Assembly (NCBI RefSeq): GCF_038235435.1
Contig: NZ_CP151275.1
Coordinates: 3,720,001 to 3,784,000, forward strand
Direction: 5' to 3'
Source: Niveibacterium sp. SC-1
GTDB lineage: Bacteria > Pseudomonadota > Gammaproteobacteria > Burkholderiales > Rhodocyclaceae
DNA: 64,000 bases
Shown: positions 27,835 through 35,489 of the stretch, one piece after another
Numbering within the stretch: position 1 is the first letter of the stretch
Layout: each line of letters starts with the position of its first letter
The notes under the pieces: generated by a model
Told to the model about the DNA's origin: nothing
What the model saw: only the letters and a program-made list of their open reading frames with translations
Database searches by the model: none
Position numbers and translations under genes: made by a program

Positions 27835-28101
27835 ATGGCGAGCGTGCGCATGTATGCCACCGCGGTCTGCCCCTACTGCGTCCGCGCCGAGCAGCTGCTG
27901 CGGCGCAAGGGGGTGACCGAGATCGAGAAGGTCCGCGTGGACCTTGATCCTGCCCAGCGTGACCACATGATCGAGATCACCGGCCGGCGCACCGTGCCGC
28001 AGATCTTCATCGGCGAACGCCACATCGGCGGCTGCGATGACCTCTACGCGCTGGACCGCGCCGGCGGGCTCGACCCCTTGCTGGCCGACACACCGGCGTA
28101 G
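27835..28101 (+). CDS. grxC: Glutaredoxin 3
   Basis: An 88-residue glutaredoxin with the dithiol site CPYC at residues 12-15, the cis-Pro loop RRTVPQIFIG and the GSH-binding GGCDDL. Length and motifs match GrxC. GAGG six bases upstream of ATG 27835 supports this start. It lies between the rhodanese gene and secB, a widely conserved order. Confidence 0.94.
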   Translation: MASVRMYATAVCPYCVRAEQLLRRKGVTEIEKVRVDLDPAQRDHMIEITGRRTVPQIFIGERHIGGCDDLYALDRAGGLDPLLADTPA

Positions 28102-28197
28102 TGCGCAGGCGCTAGTTTTCCCGGGTTCGTTTCCCGGACTCCCTTTTCCACGCGAGGCCCATGCGCCTCATCCACCACCTACAACAGGCTTCACACC

Positions 28198-28665
28198 ATG
28201 AGCGACCAGGATCAACAACCCGTCTTCTCGATCGAAAAAGTCTATGTGAAGGACCTTTCGATCGAAGTTCCCAATGCGCCGGCGGTCTTCCTCGATCGCG
28301 AACAGCCGCAGATCAACGTGGAGCTGAACACCGCGGGCACCAAGATCGACGAAGGCTTCTACAACGTGGTCGTCACCGTCACCGTCACCGCTACGCAGCA
28401 AGAACGCAGCGCCTTCCTGGTGGAAGTGGCCCAGGCCGGCGTGTTCCAGATCCGCAACTTCACCGAATCGGACATCGAGCCGGTGATGATGATCGGCTGC
28501 GCCAACATCCTCTTCCCCTATGCCCGCGAAGCGGTTTCCGACGCCATCACCCGCGCCGGCTTCCCCTCCCTGCAACTGGCCCCGGTGAACTTCGAAGCGC
28601 TCTACCAGGCCCGCCTGCAGGAACAAGGCGGCCAGAGCGCCGAGTCGCCGATCATCATCCAGTAA
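28198..28665 (+). CDS. secB: Protein-export chaperone SecB
   Basis: A 155-residue SecB: the family strips FSIEKVYVKDLSIEVPNAP, VTVTATQQERSAFLVEVAQAG and the SecA-contacting PVMMIGCANILFPYAREAVSD are present. It holds preproteins unfolded for SecA as a tetramer. It is followed after six bases by an exported SH3-domain protein gene and then gpsA, the usual grxC-secB-gpsA arrangement. Confidence 0.97.
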   Translation: MSDQDQQPVFSIEKVYVKDLSIEVPNAPAVFLDREQPQINVELNTAGTKIDEGFYNVVVTVTVTATQQERSAFLVEVAQAGVFQIRNFTESDIEPVMMIGCANILFPYAREAVSDAITRAGFPSLQLAPVNFEALYQARLQEQGGQSAESPIIIQ

Positions 28666-28671
28666 GCACGC

Positions 28672-29112
28672 ATGCGCCTGACTGCATGGTGTATCGCCGC
28701 CCTGGCGCTCGCGCCGGGGCTGGCGTGCGCGCTGGACTACCGCTCGGTCGCCGTCGCCTCCCCGCTCTACGACACACCCTCCAAGCAGGGCAAGAAAGAG
28801 TGGGTGATCCTCAAGGACACGCCGGTCGAGGTGATCGTGTCGCTGGACCAGTGGGTCAAGGTCCGCGACCCGTCCGGCGCGATCGCCTGGATGGAGCGCA
28901 AGGCGCTCTCCTCCACCCGTCGTACGGTCATCGTCACCGCCGATGACGTGCCGGTGCGCCAGCAGGCGGACGTGGCCAGCCCGCTCGCCTTCACCGCGGG
29001 GCGCGACGTGGTGCTGGAGATGCTCGACAAGAGCAGCAGCGGCTGGATCAAGGTCAAGCATCGCGACGGCACGCAAGGCTTCGTCCGGGCAACCGACGTG
29101 TGGGGCGAATGA
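28672..29112 (+). CDS. Exported bacterial SH3-domain protein
   Basis: A 146-residue protein with a signal peptide ([20 protein letters not shown]) and two SH3b-like repeats: [20 protein letters not shown] through [18 protein letters not shown], and [19 protein letters not shown] through [19 protein letters not shown]. Such domains bind peptidoglycan or small ligands in the periplasm. The stop overlaps the gpsA start by four bases (ATGA). The specific function is unknown. Confidence 0.85.
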   Translation: MRLTAWCIAALALAPGLACALDYRSVAVASPLYDTPSKQGKKEWVILKDTPVEVIVSLDQWVKVRDPSGAIAWMERKALSSTRRTVIVTADDVPVRQQADVASPLAFTAGRDVVLEMLDKSSSGWIKVKHRDGTQGFVRATDVWGE

Positions 29113-30113
29113 GTCGTCTCGCGGTCCTGGGCGCGGGCGCCTGGGGTACGGCGCTGGCGGCCAGTTTCGCCGGTCGCCATGAAGTCGCCCTGTGGGGTCG
29201 CGATGCCGAGCATCAGGCCGCCATGGCGGCGGCGCGCGAAAACACAGGGCTGCTCCCGGGCATCGCGCTGCCGGATTCGGTCAGCGTGGAAACCCTCGTC
29301 GAAGTCGCCCTCGCGGACGCCGATCTCGTCATCGTCGCCACGCCGGTGGCCGGCCTGCGCGCAAGCCTGCGCGAAGTCGCCCGGCTTGCGCCGCAGGCGC
29401 CGGTGCTCTGGGCCTGCAAGGGCCTGGAAGCTGGCAGCGGCAGGCTGCCGCATCAGGTGGCCGCCGAGGTGCTGGCTCCTGGCCAGGAACGGGGCGCGCT
29501 GACCGGGCCGAGTTTCGCGCAGGAAGTCGCGCTCGGCCTTCCGACCGCACTCACGCTGGCGGGCTACAGCCCGGCCGGCGACAGCCTCGAGTTCGCCCGC
29601 CACTGGGTTGCCGCCCTGCACCACCCCCGCCTGCGGATCTACGCCTCCGACGACATCATCGGCGCGGAAGTCGGCGGCGCGGTCAAGAACGTGCTCGCGA
29701 TCGCGGCCGGCGCCTGCGATGGACTGGGCTTCGGACACAACGCGCGTGCGGCGTTGATCACCCGCGGCCTCGCCGAGATCACCCGTTTCGGACAAGCGTT
29801 GGGCGGTCGCGCCGAAACCTTCACCGGCCTCACCGGCATGGGCGACCTGATCCTCACCTGCACCGGCGATCTCTCTCGCAATCGCCGCGTCGGCCTGGAG
29901 CTGGCGCACGGCAAGAGCCTCGCGCAGATCCTGCAGGAGCTCGGTCATGTCGCCGAGGGCGTGCCCACCGCGCGGGAGGTGGCCACGCGAGCCGCCGCGC
30001 TGGGCGTGGACATGCCGATCACCGCGGCCGTCGATGCCGTCATCCGCGGCGAGCTGTCGGCCCGTGACGCGGTCGAACAGCTGATGACACGGGTCCCCAA
30101 GACCGAGGCCTGA
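29109..30113 (+). CDS. gpsA: NAD(P)-dependent glycerol-3-phosphate dehydrogenase
   Basis: A 334-residue enzyme making sn-glycerol 3-phosphate for phospholipids. The Rossmann motif [12 protein letters not shown] is at residues 5-16; the [17 protein letters not shown] and [15 protein letters not shown] segments carry the catalytic Lys, and [19 protein letters not shown] is intact. The ATG at 29109 overlaps the SH3 gene stop. It converges on the lacI-type gene with only 33 bases between stops. Confidence 0.96.
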   Translation: MSRLAVLGAGAWGTALAASFAGRHEVALWGRDAEHQAAMAAARENTGLLPGIALPDSVSVETLVEVALADADLVIVATPVAGLRASLREVARLAPQAPVLWACKGLEAGSGRLPHQVAAEVLAPGQERGALTGPSFAQEVALGLPTALTLAGYSPAGDSLEFARHWVAALHHPRLRIYASDDIIGAEVGGAVKNVLAIAAGACDGLGFGHNARAALITRGLAEITRFGQALGGRAETFTGLTGMGDLILTCTGDLSRNRRVGLELAHGKSLAQILQELGHVAEGVPTAREVATRAAALGVDMPITAAVDAVIRGELSARDAVEQLMTRVPKTEA

Positions 30114-30146
30114 GCCTCATGGCCCCACGACGACGGCCCTCCCGCC

Positions 30147-31130
30147 TCAGACCCGCGCGCTCGACTCCCGCACCACCAGTTCGCCCGGCAGCACCACGCG
30201 GCGGAACTCCTGCCCCGGATTGGCGATGCGCGAGAGCAGGAGCTCGATCGCGGCGCGTCCGATTTCATAGGTCGGCTGTGCGACGGCCGTGACCGCCGGC
30301 TGCACCAGGCGCGCCCAGAAGGGGTCATCGAAGACGGACACCGCCAGATCCTGCGGCACGCGCAGGCCGGCTTCGCGGATCGCCTCGATCAACCCGAGCA
30401 GGATCGGCCCGTTGCTGCAGACGATTGCCTCGGGCCGCCTGGCCGCTGCCAGCAAGGCGCGGGTCAGGTCCAGCGCGCCCTCGCCCGTGGGCGGCAGCCC
30501 GTGCGCCGCGAGTTCAAGTCCGGCCGCGCGCATCGCCGCGGCATAGCCTTCATAGCGCTCACTGCCGGTGGCACTGGCCTCGCCATAGAGGAACAGGATG
30601 CGCCGGCGACCGGTCTCGATCATGTGGCGTACCAGGCGTTCGGTCGATTCCGCGTTGTCGACCACCACCGCGTCGGCCTGGGTATCGGGTAGCGCCCGGT
30701 CGACCAGCACGATGGGGAAGCCGAAGTCGCTGCTGCGAAAGCGCTCGAGCAGCGACTGCGTGGGCGAAAGGATGACGCCGCTGACGTTTTCGTCGCGCAT
30801 CATCTCGAGGTAGAGCGTCTCCTTGGCGGGATCCTCGTCCGCGTTGCAGTACATGACGCGCAGGCCGCGCTGGTAGGCGACATCCTCCACGGCACGGCTG
30901 ACGTCGGTGAAGAAAGGATTGCGGATGTCGGCCACGATGAGTCCGAGGATGTCCGTGCGCCGCGAGCGCAGACGCCGTGCGGCGAGGTCCGGCCGGTACT
31001 CCATCTCGCGGATCGTGGCGAGGATGCGCTCGCGCGTCTGCGCACCGACCCCCGGTTGGCCCGCGAGCACCCGCGACACCGACGCCACCGACACTCCCGC
31101 CTTCTTCGCTACGTCCTTGATGCGTGCCAC
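30147..31130 (-). CDS. LacI family transcriptional regulator
   Basis: A 327-residue repressor: the helix-turn-helix is ARIKDVAKKAGVSVASVSRVL at the very start, with hinge LAARRLRSRRTDILGLIV, and a periplasmic-binding-protein-like ligand domain follows. The GTG at 31130 is chosen because GAGG lies about eight bases upstream and the protein then begins right before the HTH; a Met at 31226 would add unrelated residues. It is divergent from a 1-phosphofructokinase-family gene, so a sugar phosphate such as fructose 1-phosphate is a reasonable ligand guess. Confidence 0.9.
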   Translation of the reverse strand: MARIKDVAKKAGVSVASVSRVLAGQPGVGAQTRERILATIREMEYRPDLAARRLRSRRTDILGLIVADIRNPFFTDVSRAVEDVAYQRGLRVMYCNADEDPAKETLYLEMMRDENVSGVILSPTQSLLERFRSSDFGFPIVLVDRALPDTQADAVVVDNAESTERLVRHMIETGRRRILFLYGEASATGSERYEGYAAAMRAAGLELAAHGLPPTGEGALDLTRALLAAARRPEAIVCSNGPILLGLIEAIREAGLRVPQDLAVSVFDDPFWARLVQPAVTAVAQPTYEIGRAAIELLLSRIANPGQEFRRVVLPGELVVRESSARV

Positions 31131-31198
31131 CGCCACCTCGAATCGTGTTTTCTGTGTTCGCCGTCTCCACGCGTCGTACCCGCCCGGAGGACCGAGGG

Positions 31199-31218
31199 CG
31201 GATTCTATGTTGAATCCG
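31199..31218. promoter_or_regulatory. Candidate operator palindrome between lacI-type and pfkB-type genes
   Basis: CGGATTC (31199-31205) and GAATCCG (31212-31218) form a perfect 7-bp inverted repeat with a six-base spacer. It lies in the divergent promoter region, about 37 bases before the -35 box of the kinase gene. LacI-type operators are palindromes of about this size, but the usual central CG is absent. Confidence 0.45.
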
Positions 31219-31254
31219 CGCAGCACGGCCGTCCGCGCGGCCGCATTGCCGGGT

Positions 31255-31283
31255 TTGACAGGTGTCCGCGCCTGCGATTAAAC
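31255..31283 (+). promoter_or_regulatory. Candidate promoter of the pfkB-family kinase
   Basis: A perfect TTGACA at 31255-31260 is followed after 17 bases by a weak -10 (TTAAAC, 31278-31283). A transcript from here would begin near 31290 and so favours the ATG at 31301 or 31313 over the GTG at 31262 for the kinase. Confidence 0.45.
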
Positions 31284-31300
31284 CTTTTGCCATCTCCCCC

Positions 31301-32284
31301 ATGAGCCCCGCCATGAGCCCATCCCACCCGCAGGCCCCCGAGATCGTCTGCATTGCCCTGAATCCGGCAATCGACCAGACAGTGGAACTGGAGCAATTCA
31401 CGCCGGGCCAGCTGCATCGTGCCCGCGCGGTGAAACAGGAGGCGGGCGGCAAGGCAATCAACGTGGCCGCCTGCCTCGCCGACGCCGGCATTCCGGTCGC
31501 AGTCGCGGGCCGACTGGGGCGCGAGAACGCCGAGGACTTCCGCCAGCTATTCGATGCCAAAGGCATTCACGACCGGCTCTGCTACGTTGCCGGCCACACG
31601 CGTATCAACACCAAGCTGGTCGATCTTTCCAGCGGCACCACCACCGAGATCAACCTGCCAGGAAGCCTGAGTGACCCCGAGGGCATTCCTGTCACGGCCG
31701 CGCGCATCCTTCGACGCGCGATTGCCGGCGACCTTACCCGCTGGGCCATCGCGTCTGGCAGCGTGCCGCCCGGGTGGGCCGAAGACATCTATGCCACAGG
31801 CATCCACCATCTGAAGCGGCGTGGCGTGATGACGGTGCTCGACGCCAGCGGCGCGGCGCTGCGGGCCGGCCTCGACGCGCAACCCACGATCGCCAAGCCC
31901 AATCGCGAGGAGCTGGCCGAACTGGTCGGTCGGCCGCTTGGCTCGGTCGCCGAGGTCGTCGAAGCCGCGCGCGCCCTGGTGGCTGCCGGCAAGGTCGAAC
32001 GCCTGCTCTGCGTCTCGCTGGGCCACGAAGGCGCTCTCTTCCTTGATCAGGCGCGCTGCATCCATGCGCTGCCGCTGCCACTCTCGGTCCGCAGCACGGT
32101 CGGCGCGGGCGACGCCATGGTCGCCGGCATTGTGGCGGCCCAACTGCAGAAACTGGACCTGGACGATTGCGCGCGGGTGGCCAGCGCATGGTCGGCGGCC
32201 CACCTGGTGCACCAGGGGCCGGGGCTGGGCGCTATCGAAACCCTGGAGGCGCTCATCGCTTCGGTGCATCTGGCCGAGCTCTGA
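31301..32284 (+). CDS. 1-phosphofructokinase family hexose kinase (PfkB family)
   Basis: A 327-residue PfkB-family sugar kinase, usual length about 310. The sugar-binding motif EAGGKAINVAACLADAG is near residue 45 and the ATP/catalytic motif RSTVGAGDAMVAGIV, with the base Asp, is near 260. The opening CIALNPAIDQTVELEQF is typical of FruK/LacC/PfkB enzymes. Start choice is uncertain: ATG 31301, ATG 31313 and GTG 31262 are in frame and none has a clear ribosome site. No fructose PTS gene is adjacent. Its divergent LacI-type neighbour probably controls it. Confidence 0.88.
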   Translation: MSPAMSPSHPQAPEIVCIALNPAIDQTVELEQFTPGQLHRARAVKQEAGGKAINVAACLADAGIPVAVAGRLGRENAEDFRQLFDAKGIHDRLCYVAGHTRINTKLVDLSSGTTTEINLPGSLSDPEGIPVTAARILRRAIAGDLTRWAIASGSVPPGWAEDIYATGIHHLKRRGVMTVLDASGAALRAGLDAQPTIAKPNREELAELVGRPLGSVAEVVEAARALVAAGKVERLLCVSLGHEGALFLDQARCIHALPLPLSVRSTVGAGDAMVAGIVAAQLQKLDLDDCARVASAWSAAHLVHQGPGLGAIETLEALIASVHLAEL

Positions 32285-32300
32285 AGCCCCCGGGCGTGGA

Positions 32301-32330
32301 CAAAAAAAGAGCGGAACCGCGTTCCGCTCT
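32301..32330 (-). terminator. Intrinsic terminator after the SDR gene
   Basis: Arms 32308-32317 and 32321-32330 form ten perfect pairs with a three-base loop; on the minus strand seven Ts follow. It lies between the convergent kinase and SDR genes and fits the leftward SDR gene best, though a hairpin this strong may also act on the plus-strand transcript. Confidence 0.8.
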
Positions 32331-32382
32331 TCAAAGCGACCGGGCATGAAGAGACCATTGCCCGGCACCACCAGAACCGTTG

Positions 32383-33084
32383 TCAGGCGACCAGGTGCTT
32401 GTAGTCCTGTGCCGCGTAAAAGCGCCCGCTGGGGCCGTAGTCCTCCAGCAGCGCAGGATAGAGCGCGCCGGGCAGGACGGTTTCCACCTCGTTCTCGGCG
32501 TTCGGCCCGCCCAGGTCCGTCTTGAGCCAGCCCGGATCGAGGTAGTTCACCAGCACATTGCTGCCGGCCAGATCCGCGGCCAGATCGCGCGAGAACTTGT
32601 CCACCGCCGCCTTGGAAACGCTGTACGGCGCCAGCTGGGGAATGTCGCGGATGCCGGAAGTCAGATTGACGATCCGCCCGAAGCCGCGCGCCTTCATGCC
32701 CGGCGCAAAAGCGAGCGAGAGCTGGACCATCGCGAACAGATTCACCTGGAAGCTCTGCAACCACTCATCCATGCCGATCTCGTAGATCGGCTTGAAGGCA
32801 TTCATGATGGCGGCATTGTTGTAGAGGATGTCCACCTGGCCGGGATCACGGCCGACCTGGGCAATGATTCCGCGCACGGCTTCGGCATCCGACAGCTCGC
32901 CGGCGATCGCACGGGCCTGCACGCCCAGCGCCCGCACCTCGACGCAGGTCTTCTCCGCGGCGGCGATGCTGCGGCCATGGACGATCACATTGCAGCCACG
33001 CGTGGCCAGGCCGAGCGCGATCTGGCGTCCGATGCCGCGGGTCGAGCCCGTCACCAGGGCCCATTTGCCTTCGAGTCGTTTCAT
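32383..33084 (-). CDS. Short-chain dehydrogenase/reductase family oxidoreductase
   Basis: A 233-residue classical SDR: cofactor motif TGSTRGIGRQIALGLA (about 13-28), NNAA near residue 88, catalytic Ser in VNLTSGIRD and YSVSK (Tyr-x-x-x-Lys). The residue after the second strand (HGRS) suggests NADP preference. Substrate is unknown. It appears to be transcribed alone, with a terminator after it and a 140-base gap upstream. Confidence 0.85.
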   Translation of the reverse strand: MKRLEGKWALVTGSTRGIGRQIALGLATRGCNVIVHGRSIAAAEKTCVEVRALGVQARAIAGELSDAEAVRGIIAQVGRDPGQVDILYNNAAIMNAFKPIYEIGMDEWLQSFQVNLFAMVQLSLAFAPGMKARGFGRIVNLTSGIRDIPQLAPYSVSKAAVDKFSRDLAADLAGSNVLVNYLDPGWLKTDLGGPNAENEVETVLPGALYPALLEDYGPSGRFYAAQDYKHLVA

Positions 33085-33225
33085 TGCGTCCTCAGATGCC
33101 GCCAGGCCTAGCCCTGCGGCAGATCGAGAGTAATCGTTTTCTCGGAAGCGCTAGTTTCTCACAAGGCAGGCGGCTTTTTCGCCCCGACGAGAGGAATCGC
33201 AAGCTACGGCAGATCCGCCGCGCGC

Positions 33226-33690
33226 TCAGCTGCCGCCGGCGTAGCCCAGCTGGCGCCAGCCTTCGAAAACGGCGACGGCCACAGTGTTCGACAGGTTGAG
33301 ACTGCGGTTGTCCGGCCGCATCGGCAGGCGCAACAGCTGCTCAGGAGGGAAGCTCTCGCGGATCTCCACCGGCAGGCCGGCGGTCTCCGAACCGAAGACG
33401 AAGACATCCCCGGCCTGGTACGCCGGCGCGTCGAAGCGGCGCGTGCCGCGGGTACTGAAGCCGAACATCCGGCGCCCGGCGAGCGCCGCGCAACAGGCCT
33501 CCCAGTCGCGGTGCACGGTCAGCACCGTGAGGTCGTGGTAGTCCAGTCCGGCCCGCTTGAGCTGGCGTTCGGACAGGTCGAATCCCAGCGGCTCGACCAG
33601 GTGCAGCCGGCAGCCGGTGTTGGCCGACAGGCGGATCACGTTGCCGGTGTTGGGCGGGATCTCGGGATGGACAAGGACGATATCGAACAT
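33226..33690 (-). CDS. trmL: tRNA (cytidine(34)-2'-O)-methyltransferase
   Basis: A 154-residue SPOUT methyltransferase. The motifs EIPPNTGNVIRLSANTGCRLH, FGSETAGLP and MRPDNRSLNLSNTVAVAVFEGWRQLGY are the TrmL/YibK signature, the last two forming the SAM-binding knot. It methylates the wobble position of tRNA-Leu isoacceptors. The Met at 33690 matches the usual N-terminus; a Met at 33699 is an alternative. Confidence 0.95.
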   Translation of the reverse strand: MFDIVLVHPEIPPNTGNVIRLSANTGCRLHLVEPLGFDLSERQLKRAGLDYHDLTVLTVHRDWEACCAALAGRRMFGFSTRGTRRFDAPAYQAGDVFVFGSETAGLPVEIRESFPPEQLLRLPMRPDNRSLNLSNTVAVAVFEGWRQLGYAGGS

Positions 33691-33710
33691 GGCGACCATG
33701 GAGTCTGTCT

Positions 33711-33741
33711 CCCTGGGCCACCGGAAGCCGATGGCCCAGGG
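33711..33741 (-). terminator. Hairpin between the OmpW-like gene and trmL
   Basis: CCCTGGGCCA (33711-33720) pairs with TGGCCCAGGG (33732-33741), ten perfect pairs, ten bases past the stop of the outer-membrane protein gene. No T-run follows on the minus strand, so termination may be weak or Rho-assisted. Confidence 0.4.
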
Positions 33742-33751
33742 ACCGTGCGCT

Positions 33752-34414
33752 TTAGAAGCCGACCGTCACGCCGATGTTCGCGATCGGATACCAGCGCGCG
33801 AAGCGCAGGTCGTCGCCGAGGCGACCCTGCTCCACCGCCACGTCGGCCTGGAGCTGGTTGCACTCCGCCGGCGAGGCCGTCGCGCCACAGGCGGCCGACA
33901 GCGTGGTCTTGGGCGAACCCATGTACATCACGCCCAGGTCTGCATAGAAATTGACGCCCGCGGTGGCGACGTTGCCGTAGCCGATACCCACGTAGGGAGC
34001 GAAGCGGTTGCCGGCCTTCACCGAGCCGGAGAGCGAGGCGACATCGCTCGCCTGATAGGTGTTGCCGTTGAAGCTGTAGGAGCCGTTCTGCGGATTGCCG
34101 GTCAGGTCGATACGGTTGTTGTTGGGCATGAAGCCGGCGGTCACGCGGAAGGGACCGAGCGGGCTCCAGTCGATCAGCAGGCTGCCGGTGCTGGACTTGA
34201 ACTTGGCGTCGTAGCTGACGTTGTTCGCGGTCACGTCGGTGCTGAAGTTGCCGCCGCCATAGCCGATGCGCGCCAGCACCGTGGGCGCAAGGCTGAAGCC
34301 GATGTCAGCGCCCAGACCGGTCGTACCTGCGCGAACGCCTACGCCGAAGGCCTGGGCGTTGCCTGCCACGAGCAGGAGGGCGGCGGTGAGGAGCGAGTAG
34401 TTCAAGGTTTTCAT
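33752..34414 (-). CDS. Outer-membrane beta-barrel protein
   Basis: A 220-residue protein with a signal peptide (MKTLNYSLLTAALLLVAGNAQA), alternating polar/hydrophobic strands and a C-terminal Phe (NIGVTVGF), the usual signal for outer-membrane insertion. The Cys pair in AACGATASPAECNQLQ may be a disulfide in an extracellular or periplasmic loop. It looks like an eight-stranded OmpA/OmpW-size barrel found in proteobacteria; a specific function cannot be assigned. The longer upstream frame to 34576 is discounted because the signal peptide begins at 34414. Confidence 0.82.
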   Translation of the reverse strand: MKTLNYSLLTAALLLVAGNAQAFGVGVRAGTTGLGADIGFSLAPTVLARIGYGGGNFSTDVTANNVSYDAKFKSSTGSLLIDWSPLGPFRVTAGFMPNNNRIDLTGNPQNGSYSFNGNTYQASDVASLSGSVKAGNRFAPYVGIGYGNVATAGVNFYADLGVMYMGSPKTTLSAACGATASPAECNQLQADVAVEQGRLGDDLRFARWYPIANIGVTVGF

Positions 34415-34514
34415 GCGGATTCTGGCGAGATGAAAAAGGAGCGCGATTATGCCCGCTCGCCGAGCCCCGCCGGCGGCGCGGCGGACAACCCGTGGTGCGC
34501 AGCCGACACGCGGC

Positions 34515-35384
34515 TCAGACCGCGCCTTCGTCAGGCTCGGTGAAAGGCCAGGCCAGGTCCAGCGACAGCAAGCCATCGGCTTCGCGCTGCCCGGGCACGC
34601 CGATCACGCGCGGCACATGGCCGACGAAGAGCTTGCCGTGCTCGACCAGCCAGTCGACCACCATCTCCAACCCCAGGAGGATGCGCGGGAATTCGCAGTC
34701 CTCGCCCGACACGCGCACGTAGGCGAAGGTCCGCGGCGCATCCCGCCAGACACGCATGCCGGCGGGCGCCTCGATCCTCTCGCTGATCGGCAGGCAGATC
34801 TGGACCGGCACCGGGTTCTCCGGATTGACCATCCCGTGGCAGCGGGTGAACTCCGGTCCCGCGGGTCGCACCTTGCAGCGTTCCGCGGCCTCGTGGAGCT
34901 GACCGAGCGCGGTGCTGACTGCATCTCCGATCTCGCTAGATACCGCCCGGGTGTCAAGGCACAGCACCCAGCCGCCCGGTTCGTCGCGCAAGCGCACCCG
35001 CGCAGCCCCTTCGGCATCGCTGGTGGCGGGTTCCAACAGACCGAAGAGCAGCGCGCGGTAGGTGTCGCACTCAGCGTCGAACTGCGCGAGGCGTCGCGCC
35101 CAGAACTGGCTCAGGCGGCTCGCGGCGGCTTCGGCAGACTCCTCGGCCGCCGCGTTGACCGCGGCCACCTCGGAGAGCGCCATGCCCAGTTCGCGCATCA
35201 TCTGGATCCGGCGCGCCAGCGAGATCTGCTCGCCGCGGTAGTAGCGGTAGCCGTTTTCCGGATCGACCCAGGCGGGCTTGAGGATGCCCTGCTCGGCATA
35301 GAAGCGCAGCGTCTTCTGGGTGAGCAGGGTCGCAGCCGAGAAGCTGCCGATGGGAATCAGCGAAGGCGAGGGTCGAAAACTCAT
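34515..35384 (-). CDS. MerR family transcriptional regulator with GyrI-like effector domain
   Basis: A 289-residue BmrR-type regulator. The winged HTH (SFSAATLLTQKTLRFYAEQGIL, then GYRYYRGEQISLARRIQMM) is at residues 14-70, a dimerisation helix follows, and the C-terminal 160 residues resemble the GyrI/AraC effector fold that binds lipophilic drugs. The second residue of the usual RTLRYYE motif is altered (KTLRFYE-like). No drug efflux gene is adjacent; dnaE lies directly upstream on the same strand with a 105-base gap. Confidence 0.85.
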   Translation of the reverse strand: MSFRPSPSLIPIGSFSAATLLTQKTLRFYAEQGILKPAWVDPENGYRYYRGEQISLARRIQMMRELGMALSEVAAVNAAAEESAEAAASRLSQFWARRLAQFDAECDTYRALLFGLLEPATSDAEGAARVRLRDEPGGWVLCLDTRAVSSEIGDAVSTALGQLHEAAERCKVRPAGPEFTRCHGMVNPENPVPVQICLPISERIEAPAGMRVWRDAPRTFAYVRVSGEDCEFPRILLGLEMVVDWLVEHGKLFVGHVPRVIGVPGQREADGLLSLDLAWPFTEPDEGAV

Positions 35385-35489
35385 CGTGGCTCCGGTCGCG
35401 GATCGGAAGCGCAGCCCGAAGCCGCGCGCAGCGCCGATCCTGCGCCCTCCCCTATCGGGAGAGTCAAGCCTCCCGCCTGCGGCGCGGGA

